Shown: in pieces, positions 1-8,190 of the stretch | How positions within the stretch are numbered: the stretch's first letter is position 1 | Layout: each line of letters starts with the position of its first letter | NCBI RefSeq assembly: GCF_024749045.1 | Contig: NZ_CP087184.1 | Location: 682,001-746,000 of the forward strand | Direction of reading: 5' to 3' | DNA length: 64,000 bases | Source: Pseudomonas sp. B21-028 | Lineage (GTDB): Bacteria; Pseudomonadota; Gammaproteobacteria; Pseudomonadales; Pseudomonadaceae | The notes under the pieces: model-generated | Database searches by the model: none | Told to the model about the DNA's origin: nothing | What the model saw: only the letters and a program-made list of their open reading frames with translations | Translations under genes and position numbers: made by a program

Positions 1-375
1 CTCGCCAGCCAGTTGCCGGTCGAGAAAAGCCAGTTGCGCCGGACGCGCGCTTTTCTGCAACTGCTGCGCTGCGCCCAGGCGTATGCCGGGATCGCTGGCA
101 AGCAGTTGATGGCTGGCGAGGGCGGTTTCTATCAGCCCGCGCAAGCGATTGTTCAGGCGCAGGGTCTTGGGCTGGCCGTCGACGGTCAACTGGCCTTGCT
201 GCAAGGCGTTGAGCAATTCGACGCGCCCGGGCTCGGGCTGCGCCGCCCAGGTTTCCAGCAGTTTGGCCTGCAGGGTTGGGTTAGCGGCGACGAAGTCTTC
301 GGCGTCGCCCGCGTGGGTGGCCAGTGGCAGTAATAACGCCAGGGCTAGAATCAGACGGTAAAGGGCAGTGGGCAT
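1..375 (-). CDS. urtB: Urea ABC transporter permease UrtB, N-terminal part (gene runs off the window)
   Basis: Partial gene: 125 codons are visible, reading from an ATG at 375 down to base 1 without a stop. The product begins with a secretory signal (MPTALYRLILALALLLPLATHA) followed by a soluble helical segment (about residues 25-125). Pseudomonas UrtB proteins carry such a periplasmic extension ahead of the LivH-like membrane domain, and the membrane domain would lie outside the window. In the complex UrtB and UrtC form the inner-membrane channel for urea, energised by UrtD and UrtE. It lies downstream of urtA on the same strand with a 162-bp gap that contains a REP element. The identification rests mainly on urtA next door; the visible segment alone is not diagnostic. 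Confidence 0.75.
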   Translation of the reverse strand, partial: MPTALYRLILALALLLPLATHAGDAEDFVAANPTLQAKLLETWAAQPEPGRVELLNALQQGQLTVDGQPKTLRLNNRLRGLIETALASHQLLASDPGIRLGAAQQLQKSARPAQLAFLDRQLAGE

Positions 376-402
376 ATGCTCGGCCTTGCGCGGTCTTGCT
401 TT

Positions 403-491
403 TGTGGGAGCGGGCTTGCTCGCGAATGCGGTGGGTCAGTCACACTTGCTCTGGATGATCTACCGCATTCGCGAGCAAGCCCGCTCCCACA
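403..491. repeat. REP-type inverted repeat pair (GTGGGAGC family)
   Basis: Two convergent arms (GTGGGAGCGGGCTTGCTCGCG and its complement) are separated by a short unique spacer. It lies between urtA and urtB, inside the presumed operon, so it would form a stable hairpin in the urtAB transcript and may stabilise or separate the messages. The same family recurs throughout the window. Confidence 0.9.
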
Positions 492-537
492 GGGAGTTGT
501 GTGTCGGTCCCGGGATCCGGAGCCGACACCCATGGGC

Positions 538-1803
538 TCAGTTTCCCTTCACCGCATAGTCGGGCTTCTTGTCGTTGCCGACGATGAACGGGCTCCATGG
601 CTGGGCGCGGACCGGCCCCTCGGTTTGCCAGACTACGTTGAACTGACCGTCGGCCTGGATCTCGCCGATCATCACCGGCTTGTGCAGGTGGTGGTTGGTC
701 TTGTCCATGGTCAGGGTGTAGCCCGACGGCGCGGCAAAGGTCTGGCCGGCGAGGGCTTCGCGGACCTTGTCGACGTCGGTGGACTTGGCCTTTTCCGCCG
801 CCTGGGCCCACATGTGGATACCGACGTAGGTGGCTTCCATCGGGTCGTTGGTCACGGCCTTGTCGGCGCCCGGCAGGTTCTTGGCCTTGGCGTAGGCTTT
901 CCAGGCATCGACGAATTTTTTGTTCGCCGGATTATCCACGGATTCGAAGTAGTTCCAGGCCGCGAGGTTGCCCACCAGCGGTTTGGTGTCGATGCCGCGC
1001 AATTCTTCTTCGCCTACCGAGAACGCCACCACCGGTACGTCGGTGGCTTTCAGGCCCTGGTTGGCCAGTTCCTTGTAGAACGGCACGTTGGAGTCGCCGT
1101 TGACCGTGGAGATGACCGCGGTCTTGCCGCCGGCCGAGAACTTCTTGATGCTCGCCACGATGGTCTGGTAGTCGCTGTGGCCGAACGGGGTATAGACCTC
1201 TTCGATGTCCTTGTCCGCCACACCCTTGGAATGCAGGAACGCCCGCAGGATCTTATTGGTGGTGCGCGGGTAGACGTAGTCGGTGCCCAGCAGGAAATAG
1301 CGCTTGGCGCTGCCGCCTTCTTCGCTCATCAGGTATTCCACCGCCGGAATAGCCTGCTGGTTCGGCGCCGCGCCGGTGTAGAACACGTTTGGCGACATCT
1401 CTTCGCCTTCGTATTGCACCGGATAGAACAGCAGGCCATTGAGTTCTTCGAATACCGGCAGCACCGATTTACGCGACACCGACGTCCAGCAGCCGAACAC
1501 CACGGCGACCTTGTCCTGGGTCAGCAACTGCCGGCCTTTTTCCGCAAACAGTGGCCAGTTCGAGGCCGGGTCCACGACCACCGCTTCGAGCTGCTTGCCG
1601 TTCACACCGCCCTTGGCATTGATTTCGTCGATGGTCATCAGCGCCATGTCCTTGAGCGACGTCTCGGAGATCGCCATGGTCCCGGACAGGGAATGCAGGA
1701 TGCCGACCTTGATGGTCTCGGCGGCCTGGGCAGTCCAGGTCATGCCCATCGCGGCAATGCTGGCCGAGAGGGTAAAGGCCTTGATCAAACTACGACGTTT
1801 CAT
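538..1803 (-). CDS. urtA: Urea ABC transporter substrate-binding protein UrtA
   Basis: 421-residue periplasmic binding protein of the branched-chain amino acid/amide type. The N-terminus (MKRRSLIKAF, then a hydrophobic stretch ending AQA-A) is a signal peptide with a twin-arginine look. The mature part starts TIKVGILHSLSGTMAISE and contains the typical UrtA segments VVDPASNWP, VFGCWTSVSRKSV and FYPVQYEGEE. It captures urea or short-chain amides in the periplasm and delivers them to UrtBC. It is first in a urt operon reading leftward out of the window. The start is supported by a GGAG ribosome binding site about 10 nt upstream, and a sigma-54-type promoter lies further upstream, consistent with nitrogen control. 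Confidence 0.95.
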   Translation of the reverse strand: MKRRSLIKAFTLSASIAAMGMTWTAQAAETIKVGILHSLSGTMAISETSLKDMALMTIDEINAKGGVNGKQLEAVVVDPASNWPLFAEKGRQLLTQDKVAVVFGCWTSVSRKSVLPVFEELNGLLFYPVQYEGEEMSPNVFYTGAAPNQQAIPAVEYLMSEEGGSAKRYFLLGTDYVYPRTTNKILRAFLHSKGVADKDIEEVYTPFGHSDYQTIVASIKKFSAGGKTAVISTVNGDSNVPFYKELANQGLKATDVPVVAFSVGEEELRGIDTKPLVGNLAAWNYFESVDNPANKKFVDAWKAYAKAKNLPGADKAVTNDPMEATYVGIHMWAQAAEKAKSTDVDKVREALAGQTFAAPSGYTLTMDKTNHHLHKPVMIGEIQADGQFNVVWQTEGPVRAQPWSPFIVGNDKKPDYAVKGN

Positions 1804-1865
1804 TGTGCGATCTCCGTGAATGGGTGTTTTTTTCGAGGGCAGATGCAGACGCTGGAGAGGGCTTC

Positions 1866-1882
1866 TGCAAGGGGTGTGCCCG
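1866..1882 (-). promoter_or_regulatory. Candidate sigma-54 promoter of urtA
   Basis: On the minus strand the sequence reads GGGCACA-CCCC-TTGCA, close to the RpoN consensus TGGCACG-N4-TTGCA and with exactly ten bases between the invariant GG and GC. Its -12 element is about 65 bp upstream of the urtA start codon. Urea uptake is commonly under NtrC/RpoN control in pseudomonads. No NtrC sites were confirmed. Confidence 0.6.
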
Positions 1883-2029
1883 GTCGGGAAAAGGCCGGTA
1901 AATATGGGGATGGTGTGGTGAGGAGAGCAGGGTGACGCACCACGAGGGACCGCCGCCTGTGCGCTGGTGCGATCGGATGCGCCACATCGGTGCGTGCGAA
2001 TACACCGGTATTGGAGGAAAGGAAATACC

Positions 2030-2163
2030 TGTGGCGAGGGGATTTATCCCCGCTGGGCTGCGCAGCGGCCCCAGTACTGATGGGCGCGGTCTGCCTGGTG
2101 AATAGCATTCCCTGCTCTCGGGGGCTGCTTCGCAGCCCAACGGGGATAAATCCCCTCGCCACA
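2030..2163. repeat. Long inverted repeat (GTGGCGAG family)
   Basis: The left arm begins TGTGGCGAGGGGATTTATCC, and its complement ends CCCCTCGCCACA. The arms also include GGGCTGCGCAGC-type palindromes facing the centre. It occupies most of the gap between urtA (starting at 1803) and the FecCD permease gene (ending at 2190). The rest of the gap (1804-2029) is the urtA upstream region with the sigma-54-type promoter. The same family occurs at 9069-9239, 58434-58596, 59320-59486 and 60042-60189. Confidence 0.85.
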
Positions 2164-2189
2164 GAGTGCGGGGTGGCGGATGAATTTGC

Positions 2190-3200
2190 TCAGCGCCGCC
2201 GCATCAGTCCGATGAAAAACAGCCCGCCAATGGCCGCCGTCGCCACGCCAATTGGCAGGTCCTCCGGTGCGATCAGGGTCCGCGCGGCCACGTCCACCCA
2301 CACCAGGAACAGGCTGCCCAGCAGTACGCAGGCGGGCAGCAAGCGACGATGCTCGGCGCCCACCAGGCGCCGGGCGATGTGCGGCACCATCAGCCCGACA
2401 AAACCGATCGAGCCGCTGATGGACACCAGTACGCCGGTCATCAGCGACGCGATCAGGAAGATCCACAACCGCACCTTCGCCGCGTTCAGGCCCAGGGTCA
2501 CGGCGGTCTGTTCGCCCGCCATCAGGGCGTTCAACGGCCGAGCCATGCCCAGCAGCAGGAGCAGCCCCAGCAGGACACTGGCGGCGGGCACCGCAAGCAG
2601 TTCCCAGCGCGCCAGGCCCAGGCCGCCGAGCATCCAGAACATCACCGCGGAGCTGGCGCGATGGTCACCCAGGAACAGCAGCAGGTTGGCCGCCGCCATC
2701 ATCACGAATGACACCGCCACGCCGCACAGCAACAAGCGATCGCTTTCCAGGCGGCCCTGGCGGCTGGCAATCGCCAGCACCAACAGCATGCTCAACAACG
2801 CGCCGATGAACGCGGCGAGGGGCAGGGTCAGCAGGCCGATGATTTCCCCGACATGCAGCACCACGATGACTGCCCCGAGGGTCGCGCCGGAGGTGACGCC
2901 GAGCAGGTGCGGGTCGGCCAGCGGGTTGCGGGTCACCGCTTGCAGCACCGCGCCGATCAATGCCAGCCCCGCGCCCACCAGCGCGCCGAGCAACAGGCGT
3001 GGCACGCGGATCAGCCAGACGATGTGTTCCTGGCCGGCTGTCCAATAGACCTCCCCCATGCCGAAGGCCTTGTTCAGCAGGATGTCCCAGACCACGGCCA
3101 CCGGCACCCGCGCCGGCCCGAAGCCCAGGGACACCACGCACGACACCAGCATCAGCGCGCCGAGGAAGGTCAACAGTCCGGCATAGCGACGAGGGTTCAT
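2190..3200 (-). CDS. FecCD-family ABC transporter permease (iron complex/corrinoid type)
   Basis: 336-residue, very hydrophobic protein with about ten membrane spans. It carries the FecCD/BtuC signatures RVPRLLLGALVGAGLALIG and RNPLADPHLLGVTSGA, and ends IGFVGLMVPHIARRLVGAEH...LPIGVATAAIGGLFFI. It forms the inner-membrane channel of a siderophore-, haem- or cobalamin-type importer. The start ATG overlaps the stop of the binding-protein gene (ATGA), so it is the last gene of a three-gene operon. Substrate is not shown by sequence. P. aeruginosa, as I recall it, has a similar ABC set next to its cob genes, which would suggest a corrinoid, cobalt or metallophore role. Confidence 0.9.
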   Translation of the reverse strand: MNPRRYAGLLTFLGALMLVSCVVSLGFGPARVPVAVVWDILLNKAFGMGEVYWTAGQEHIVWLIRVPRLLLGALVGAGLALIGAVLQAVTRNPLADPHLLGVTSGATLGAVIVVLHVGEIIGLLTLPLAAFIGALLSMLLVLAIASRQGRLESDRLLLCGVAVSFVMMAAANLLLFLGDHRASSAVMFWMLGGLGLARWELLAVPAASVLLGLLLLLGMARPLNALMAGEQTAVTLGLNAAKVRLWIFLIASLMTGVLVSISGSIGFVGLMVPHIARRLVGAEHRRLLPACVLLGSLFLVWVDVAARTLIAPEDLPIGVATAAIGGLFFIGLMRRR

Positions 3201-4144
3201 CGGTCGTGGAAACCCTTCGCCAGGGTTTGTACCGCCACCACGTTATCGATGCCTGGCGTGGCCTGGACGTAGGGAATCACGATGAAGCGCCGGTGCTTGA
3301 TCGCATCCACCGATTGCAAGGCCGGGTGCTCCAGCAGGAATTGCTGTTTCTGCTCGGCGCTGACTTCGCCGTAATCGACGATCACGATGACCTCGGGGTT
3401 GTGCTCGACCACGTTTTCCCAGTTCACCCGGGTCCAGCTGGTTTCCAGGGCATCGAGGATATTGCGCCCGCCCGCCGCGTCGATCAGGGCCTGGGGCATG
3501 CCCAGCCGGCCGGAGGTCATGGCCCGGTCTTCACCGCTGTCGTAGAGGAATACCCGGGGCCGGTCGGACGGCAGGTGTTTGCGGATGTCGGCCACCTGGG
3601 CCTGCATCGTGGCGATCAGCGCATCGGCGCGGTCCTGGACGTCGAAAATCTTTCCAAGATTGCGCAGGTCGTTGTAGGTATCTTCCAGCGAAGCCGCCGA
3701 ACGTTTCATCACGAACGCGCAGGACTCGGTCAATTCGTACACGTTGATGCCCAGCGGTTGCAGGGTCTGCGGCGTCAAGTCGCCGCCCACCCGCATGCCG
3801 TAGTCCCAACCGGCGAAGAAGAAATCCACGTTGGCGTTGAGCAGGGTTTCCACCGAGGGATATTTGGCCGCCAGTTCCGGCAGGCCGTCGAGGATCTTCG
3901 CCATCTCGGGCGTCACCGATTTCCAGCCGCTGATGCCGCTGTAGCCGACCATGCGCGATTTGAGTCCGAGGGCGAGCATCATCTGGGTCATGTTGATGTC
4001 GTGGCTGACGGCATGCCGCGGGGCTTCGTTGAACGTCACCTGACGGTTGCAGCTCTGGATGGTCAACGGATAGCGGGTGGCTTCGGCCAGGGCTTGGGCG
4101 CTGCACAGCAGCAGCGGCAGGAGCAGCAGGGAACGCAGGGTCAT
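3197..4144 (-). CDS. Periplasmic metal-complex/corrinoid-type substrate-binding protein
   Basis: 315 residues with a clear signal peptide (MTLRSLLLLPLLLCSAQALA). The mature part has the FecB/BtuF layout: an early beta-strand (YPLTIQSCNRQVTFNEAPRH), then MTQMMLALGLKSRMVGYSG, and later PEVIVIVDYGE and HPALQSVDAIKHRRFIVIPY. It would bind the ligand and dock to the permease encoded next. It overlaps the ATPase gene upstream and the permease gene downstream by four bases each (ATGA), giving translational coupling. Cys residues in QSCN and ESCAF are notable but their role is unknown. The ligand cannot be assigned from sequence alone. Confidence 0.88.
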   Translation of the reverse strand: MTLRSLLLLPLLLCSAQALAEATRYPLTIQSCNRQVTFNEAPRHAVSHDINMTQMMLALGLKSRMVGYSGISGWKSVTPEMAKILDGLPELAAKYPSVETLLNANVDFFFAGWDYGMRVGGDLTPQTLQPLGINVYELTESCAFVMKRSAASLEDTYNDLRNLGKIFDVQDRADALIATMQAQVADIRKHLPSDRPRVFLYDSGEDRAMTSGRLGMPQALIDAAGGRNILDALETSWTRVNWENVVEHNPEVIVIVDYGEVSAEQKQQFLLEHPALQSVDAIKHRRFIVIPYVQATPGIDNVVAVQTLAKGFHDR

Positions 4145-4941
4145 GGTTGGGTTATCCAGGTGATTCGTGGGTAGCCGGCGAGAGGGTGTTCATCCACCAG
4201 GGCTTCGACGCCGAAGACGTCATGCAGCAGCGCGGCGGTCAGCACATCCTTGGGAGTCCCGCTGGCGACGATGCGGCCGTGTTCGATGACGTAGAGCCGG
4301 TCGCAGAAGGCGGCGGCCAGGTTCAGGTCGTGGATGCTGGCGAGGGTGCCGATCCCAAGGCGTTTGATCAGTTGCAGCAGTTCGAGTTGATAGCGCGGGT
4401 CGAGGTGATTGGTCGGTTCGTCGAGGATCAGCAGTTGCGGTTGCTGGGCCAGGGCACGGGCCAGGATCACCCGCTGCTTTTCACCGCCGGAGAGGGTGGC
4501 GAAGGCATGTTCGCCGAAGCCTTGCAGCCCTACCGCTTCCAGGGCCTGGATCACCAGGCGCCGGTCCTCGTGGCTGTCGCCGTCGAACAGACCCTTGTGC
4601 GGCGTGCGACCCATGGCGACCACTTCCTCGACCGTGAGGCCAAAGGCGTCGGGAAATTCCTGCAACACCACAGCGATACGTTGCGCGCACCAGCGTGACG
4701 ACTGACGCCAGACGTTGTGGTGATCGAGTTTCACCTCGCCGCTCTCCGGCGGGCTGAACCGGTAGGCGCAACGCAACAGGCTAGTCTTGCCACTGCCGTT
4801 GGGCCCGATCAACCCGACAAACTCCCCGGCCGCCACCTGCAACGTGGCGTCACGCAGTTGGAACTGGTGATGGCAGTGACCATGGCCCAGGGGTGTCCAG
4901 GCGAGGTGGGAAAGGGTCAGCGAGGTCATGCGTGTACTCAA
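4141..4941 (-). CDS. ABC transporter ATP-binding protein (FepC/BtuD type)
   Basis: 266-residue ATPase with all expected motifs in order: Walker A GPNGSGKTSLLR (about residues 47-58), Q-loop VVLQEFPDAFG, signature LSGGEKQRVILARAL, Walker B LLILDEPTNHLD, and the switch His in SIHDLNLAA. It energises the FecCD permease encoded two genes downstream. It is the first gene of the operon; its stop overlaps the start of the binding-protein gene. A second in-frame Met four codons in (MTSLTLSHL) could be the true start. The upstream region holds a REP element, and no cobalamin riboswitch B12 box was recognised. Confidence 0.92.
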   Translation of the reverse strand: MSTRMTSLTLSHLAWTPLGHGHCHHQFQLRDATLQVAAGEFVGLIGPNGSGKTSLLRCAYRFSPPESGEVKLDHHNVWRQSSRWCAQRIAVVLQEFPDAFGLTVEEVVAMGRTPHKGLFDGDSHEDRRLVIQALEAVGLQGFGEHAFATLSGGEKQRVILARALAQQPQLLILDEPTNHLDPRYQLELLQLIKRLGIGTLASIHDLNLAAAFCDRLYVIEHGRIVASGTPKDVLTAALLHDVFGVEALVDEHPLAGYPRITWITQP

Positions 4942-4964
4942 ATGATCGGGTTACGACCCAATCC

Positions 4965-5053
4965 TGTGGGAGCGAGCCTGCTCGCGATAGCGCTGGATCA
5001 GTCGACTCTTCTCTGGCTGACCCAGCGCTGTCGCGAGCAGGCTCGCTCCCACA
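4965..5053. repeat. REP-type inverted repeat pair (GTGGGAGC family)
   Basis: Arms TGTGGGAGCGAGCCTGCTCG and its complement face each other across a spacer that itself contains partly complementary AGCGCTGG/CCCAGCGCT segments. It lies just upstream of the ABC ATPase gene. The remaining intergenic stretch 5054-5269 shows no further gene-like feature. Confidence 0.9.
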
Positions 5054-5269
5054 TTCGCGGATTGTGTCCAGTTCGGCAGCGGGCGCGATTGTAGAGGTTT
5101 CGCGCCGCCTTCCGTTAACGCGCTGTCTTCAGCATGAAGATGAAGCTCCCTCAGGCCGGTGTGTCCAGTCTCTCCCCTGGCAAGCCGACACGGACCTGTC
5201 AGACCTGACAGTAGCCCCAAGGATCGAGGCGGGTTAGCCTGCTTATTCCCCAAAAAGGGAAGACACTCC

Positions 5270-5617
5270 ATGACCACGACCAGGCTTGTGACTTTTATTG
5301 GCGCACTGGTCTTCGGGTGTATCGCCATTCGCTTGGTCGTAGCCTCCGAGACTCCCTGTGAGCAGGCATGGAGGAATAACCCGATCAGCTTCAGTTGCAA
5401 GGCCACGGTGAGTGCGATGGACGCCGGACGCCCGCCTCGCCCGATGATCGAGCCGCAGGGCAACGGGCGGTGCCGGATCACTGTGACGTGCAGGAATGAC
5501 TACGGCGGAGGCACGCCCAACGAGATCGAAGACATCAAGGTTGTCGACGTGGAAGAACTCCACGTCTGCAATGGCGTCCTCCAGCCGGAGTCCTGTGGCG
5601 ACCTGTTCCGGCCTTGA
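5270..5617 (+). CDS. Small secreted protein of unknown function
   Basis: 115 residues from an ATG preceded by AAGGGAAG eight bases upstream. The longer frame upstream (from 5159) has no comparable start. The N-terminus (MTTTRLVTFIGALVFGCIAIRLVVA) is a signal peptide or membrane anchor. The mature part has six Cys (CEQAW, FSCKA, GRCRI, VTCRN, HVCNG, ESCGD), consistent with an exported, disulphide-bonded domain. I do not recognise a family. It stands alone on the plus strand, ending seven bases before the convergent PepSY gene. Oddly, its spacing leaves no room for a separate terminator between the two genes. Confidence 0.65.
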   Translation: MTTTRLVTFIGALVFGCIAIRLVVASETPCEQAWRNNPISFSCKATVSAMDAGRPPRPMIEPQGNGRCRITVTCRNDYGGGTPNEIEDIKVVDVEELHVCNGVLQPESCGDLFRP

Positions 5618-5624
5618 CCGTCCC

Positions 5625-7004
5625 TCAAGAGATTGCATCACCGCGAATGCCCTGGGCCCTGCGCGAAATCAACAGGCGGTCGATCATCCAGATCACCACC
5701 AGGGATGCCCCCACCAACGGAAACACCACCGCCAGGGTCAGCATGATGAACACCCCGGTCTTCCACGTCGGCAGGTCATGACGCATGGGCGGTACGCCGA
5801 GCTTGCCCTGTGGCCGGCGCTTCCACCAGATCACCACGCCGCTCACGGCGCTGAGCAGGATCATCAGGCAGATCAGCAACACGACGATCTGGTTCGCCGG
5901 GCCGAACATTTTGCCTTCGTGCAACATGACGCCGGTTTCGGTGGCGCGGGCGACGACGCTGTAATCGGCCCAGCGCACATCGGCCAAGACCTTGCCGGTG
6001 TACTGGTCCACGTGGAGGGTGGCGTCATTGCGCGGGTCGTCGGCGAACACGGCAATGGTGAACACCCCCGTGGCCGTGGTTGGCAGGGTGATGCTGTAGC
6101 CAGGCGTGACCTTGTGAGCGGTGGCGATGTCCTGCACCGCTTGCAGGCGGATGGTCGGCGCGGCGGGGCCCTCGTGCATGCCACCGTGGGCCATGTGTTC
6201 GGCATGATCGCCGGACATCGGCATCGGCGTATTTTCCATGGCCCAGGGCACGGTCTGGCGGTGAGCGTTGTTGAGGCTGCCAGCGTCGACGTCGGACTTG
6301 GGCACGTCGTTCCACATCGCGGCCGGGAAGCGATTCCAGAGGTCGGCGTACTGTTTGCCCCAGAAGCCGGTCCAGGTCATGCCGCTGAGCAGCATCACCA
6401 GCAGCAACGCCGCGCCCCAGAAGCCGACGACCCCATGCAGGTCGCGCCAGAACAGCCGACCGCGAGCACTCCAGCGTGGCCACAGGACCCCGGCCGAGGA
6501 TTGCCCGCGAGGCCACCACAGGTACAACCCCGACACCACCAGCACCACGCCCCAGCCGGCGGCCATCTCCACCAGTCGGTCACCGACGGTGCCGATCAGC
6601 AGCTCGCCGTGGATAGCCCTGGCCATGGCTTGCAGGTTGTTCTTGGCATCCTGTTCGCCGAGGACGTCGCCGTGGTACGGATCGATGAAAACGTTCAGCT
6701 CCCGGCCCTTGTCGATCACCACGAACTGCGCACTGCGTTCGGCGTCGGCCGGTGGCAGGTACTGTTTGACCTGGGCTGCGGGGTAGGCCTGGCGAACCTT
6801 CTGAAGCAGGTCGTCCGCGGCCATCGTGTGATGACCGGCCGGTACGTTCAGCAGGCTGCCGTACATCAGTGGATCGAGTTGAGGTTTGAACAGGTAGATG
6901 ATGCCGGTCAGTGCCAGCATCACCATGAACGGCGCGACGAACAGCCCGGCATAGAAATGCCAGCGCCAGGCCAGGTTGTAGAAATTCGGTTTCGGTTGGC
7001 TCAT
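5625..7004 (-). CDS. PepSY-associated transmembrane protein with a Met/His-rich periplasmic loop
   Basis: 459 residues. The N-terminal WRWHFYAGLFVAPFMVMLALTG is the hallmark of the PepSY_TM family, followed by a PepSY-like periplasmic segment, a second span near GWGVVLVVSGLYLWWPRG, a third near GVVGFWGAALLLVMLLSGMTW, and C-terminal spans. A Met/His-rich insert around residues 256-278 (MPMSGDHAEHMAHGG) suggests metal contact. Family members often accompany siderophore or copper uptake genes and are thought to act as membrane reductases or assembly factors. Here the gene is downstream of DUF2946 and PCuAC genes on the same strand, so a copper-linked role is the best inference. Confidence 0.85.
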   Translation of the reverse strand: MSQPKPNFYNLAWRWHFYAGLFVAPFMVMLALTGIIYLFKPQLDPLMYGSLLNVPAGHHTMAADDLLQKVRQAYPAAQVKQYLPPADAERSAQFVVIDKGRELNVFIDPYHGDVLGEQDAKNNLQAMARAIHGELLIGTVGDRLVEMAAGWGVVLVVSGLYLWWPRGQSSAGVLWPRWSARGRLFWRDLHGVVGFWGAALLLVMLLSGMTWTGFWGKQYADLWNRFPAAMWNDVPKSDVDAGSLNNAHRQTVPWAMENTPMPMSGDHAEHMAHGGMHEGPAAPTIRLQAVQDIATAHKVTPGYSITLPTTATGVFTIAVFADDPRNDATLHVDQYTGKVLADVRWADYSVVARATETGVMLHEGKMFGPANQIVVLLICLMILLSAVSGVVIWWKRRPQGKLGVPPMRHDLPTWKTGVFIMLTLAVVFPLVGASLVVIWMIDRLLISRRAQGIRGDAIS

Positions 7005-7047
7005 CGAAAAGCGCTCCGCTTGGCAAATGTGTTTGTACGGTCAAATC

Positions 7048-7081
7048 CCTGCGGGGAGCGAGCAGGCTTGCTCCCCGCAGG
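7048..7081. repeat. Perfect 12-bp hairpin between the DUF2946 and PepSY genes
   Basis: Arms CCTGCGGGGAGC and GCTCCCCGCAGG flank a 10-base loop. The loop sequence GAGCAGGCTT resembles the core of the REP elements, so this may be a diverged REP. There is no T-run on the transcribed (minus) strand, so it is not a standard terminator, although it could attenuate read-through into the PepSY gene. Confidence 0.7.
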
Positions 7082-7212
7082 TTTTGTGCGCTCGATTGTT
7101 TTGCCTCATGTCACGGTAAAAACTGGACATGCTGACTCCATCGAGCAGACGTAAACGACACGGTCGGGCAGCCTGGGGCTGTCTTGTACGACCGGGTGGG
7201 TAAGTGTCGGGT

Positions 7213-7650
7213 CTACGCGTCGAGGGGCGGGGCACGGGTGCGGGCACCCGGGAAGAATGACGGCCGGGCATGACCTAGGCGTGGGGAAGGGCTGGTGTAG
7301 GTGTTGGCCGCTGGGGTGTCGAAAACGGCGAGAGACTGCGCTCCCGGCAAGGCCGGGCAATTGAACAGCAGGCTGCAATAGCCGCATTTCTCCCACAGCG
7401 CGTGATGCTCGTTCCGGGGCGTGCCGTGTTCGGCTGCCGGTGCGTCATGTCCGGCGTGAGCGCCTGCGGACATGTCCATATCCATGCTCATCGTCATGGA
7501 CGAAGACATGCGTTGATCCATCGGCATCGACTGGGAAACCAGTGGACCGATAAAGATCATCAGCATGGCGAACAGGCTGATCCAGCTGCCGCGTGCCAGG
7601 CTCATCGGCTGGCGGCGGGGCATGTCAGGCCTGGCGCGGGGAAGACCCAT
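7213..7650 (-). CDS. DUF2946-family protein, Met/His-rich (copper-linked)
   Basis: Up to 145 residues. It has one N-terminal membrane segment (SWISLFAMLMIFIGPLVSQ), then a striking Met/Asp/His-rich stretch (MPMDQRM, MSMDMDM, HAGHDA), then HALWEKCGYCSLLFNCP, the Cys-rich core seen in DUF2946 proteins. Such proteins usually lie beside PCuAC chaperones and copper receptors and are presumed to handle periplasmic copper. The start is uncertain: Met at 7650, 7623 or 7605 are all possible and none has a strong ribosome binding site. It follows the PCuAC gene by nine bases, so the two are co-transcribed. Confidence 0.8.
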   Translation of the reverse strand: MGLPRARPDMPRRQPMSLARGSWISLFAMLMIFIGPLVSQSMPMDQRMSSSMTMSMDMDMSAGAHAGHDAPAAEHGTPRNEHHALWEKCGYCSLLFNCPALPGAQSLAVFDTPAANTYTSPSPRLGHARPSFFPGARTRAPPLDA

Positions 7651-7659
7651 GGGCCGCTA

Positions 7660-8139
7660 TCAGTGCATGTGGCCTTCGGTCATGGTGCCGTCGGGGGCTT
7701 TTTTCTGCACCGCAACGTCGACCGTGACATCCCCGGCTTTCTCGAAATGCAGGGTCATGGCAAAGCGTTTGCCGTCACTCAGCAGGCTGCGGTCTTTCAG
7801 GTCCAGCAGCATGACGTGGTAAGCCATGGGGGCGAAAGTGACGGTGGCACCGGGGGCAATCGCAACCGTGGGCACGGGCTGCATCTTCATCAGGTCGTCC
7901 TGCTTCACGTGCTCGTGGAGCTCGGCCTTGCCAGCAATCGGCGTGTCGACGCTGAGCAGTTTGTCCGCTGTTGCCCCGGCGTTGTGGATCACGAAGTACG
8001 CGGCCACGGTCGGCGCGTTGGGCGGCAGCTCCTGGGACCAGGGATGGGCGATCTCGAGGTCGCCGACCTTGTACTGATGAGCATGGGCAAAGCCGACGGG
8101 AAGCAGCAGGGCAGCCAGCAGGATGAGTCTGTTCAACAT
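7660..8139 (-). CDS. Periplasmic copper chaperone PCu(A)C
   Basis: 159 residues with a signal peptide (MLNRLILLAALLLPVGFAHA). It shows the complete copper motif H-x10-M-x21-H-x-M: His75, Met86, His108 and Met110, with His77, Met84 and Met105 nearby. PCuAC proteins bind Cu(I) and pass it to cytochrome oxidase assembly or keep periplasmic copper soluble. The start is supported by CGGAG about ten bases upstream. The C-terminal GTMTEGHMH adds a possible extra metal site. It lies between two DUF2946 genes in a compact operon. Confidence 0.93.
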   Translation of the reverse strand: MLNRLILLAALLLPVGFAHAHQYKVGDLEIAHPWSQELPPNAPTVAAYFVIHNAGATADKLLSVDTPIAGKAELHEHVKQDDLMKMQPVPTVAIAPGATVTFAPMAYHVMLLDLKDRSLLSDGKRFAMTLHFEKAGDVTVDVAVQKKAPDGTMTEGHMH

Positions 8140-8190
8140 GGGTGATTCTCCGGAACGATTCAGGGCGCAATTGTTTTTATGCGGTGGGAA

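Noticed and set aside
376..1935. 519-codon plus-strand open frame opposite urtA
   Set aside because: Antisense shadow of a clear urtA gene; it also translates a REP element.
4942..5269. Cobalamin riboswitch upstream of the FecCD-type transporter
   Set aside because: No recognisable B12 box or GCCACTG-type core on the relevant strand; the gap holds a REP element. The cob operon upstream region was checked by eye with the same result.
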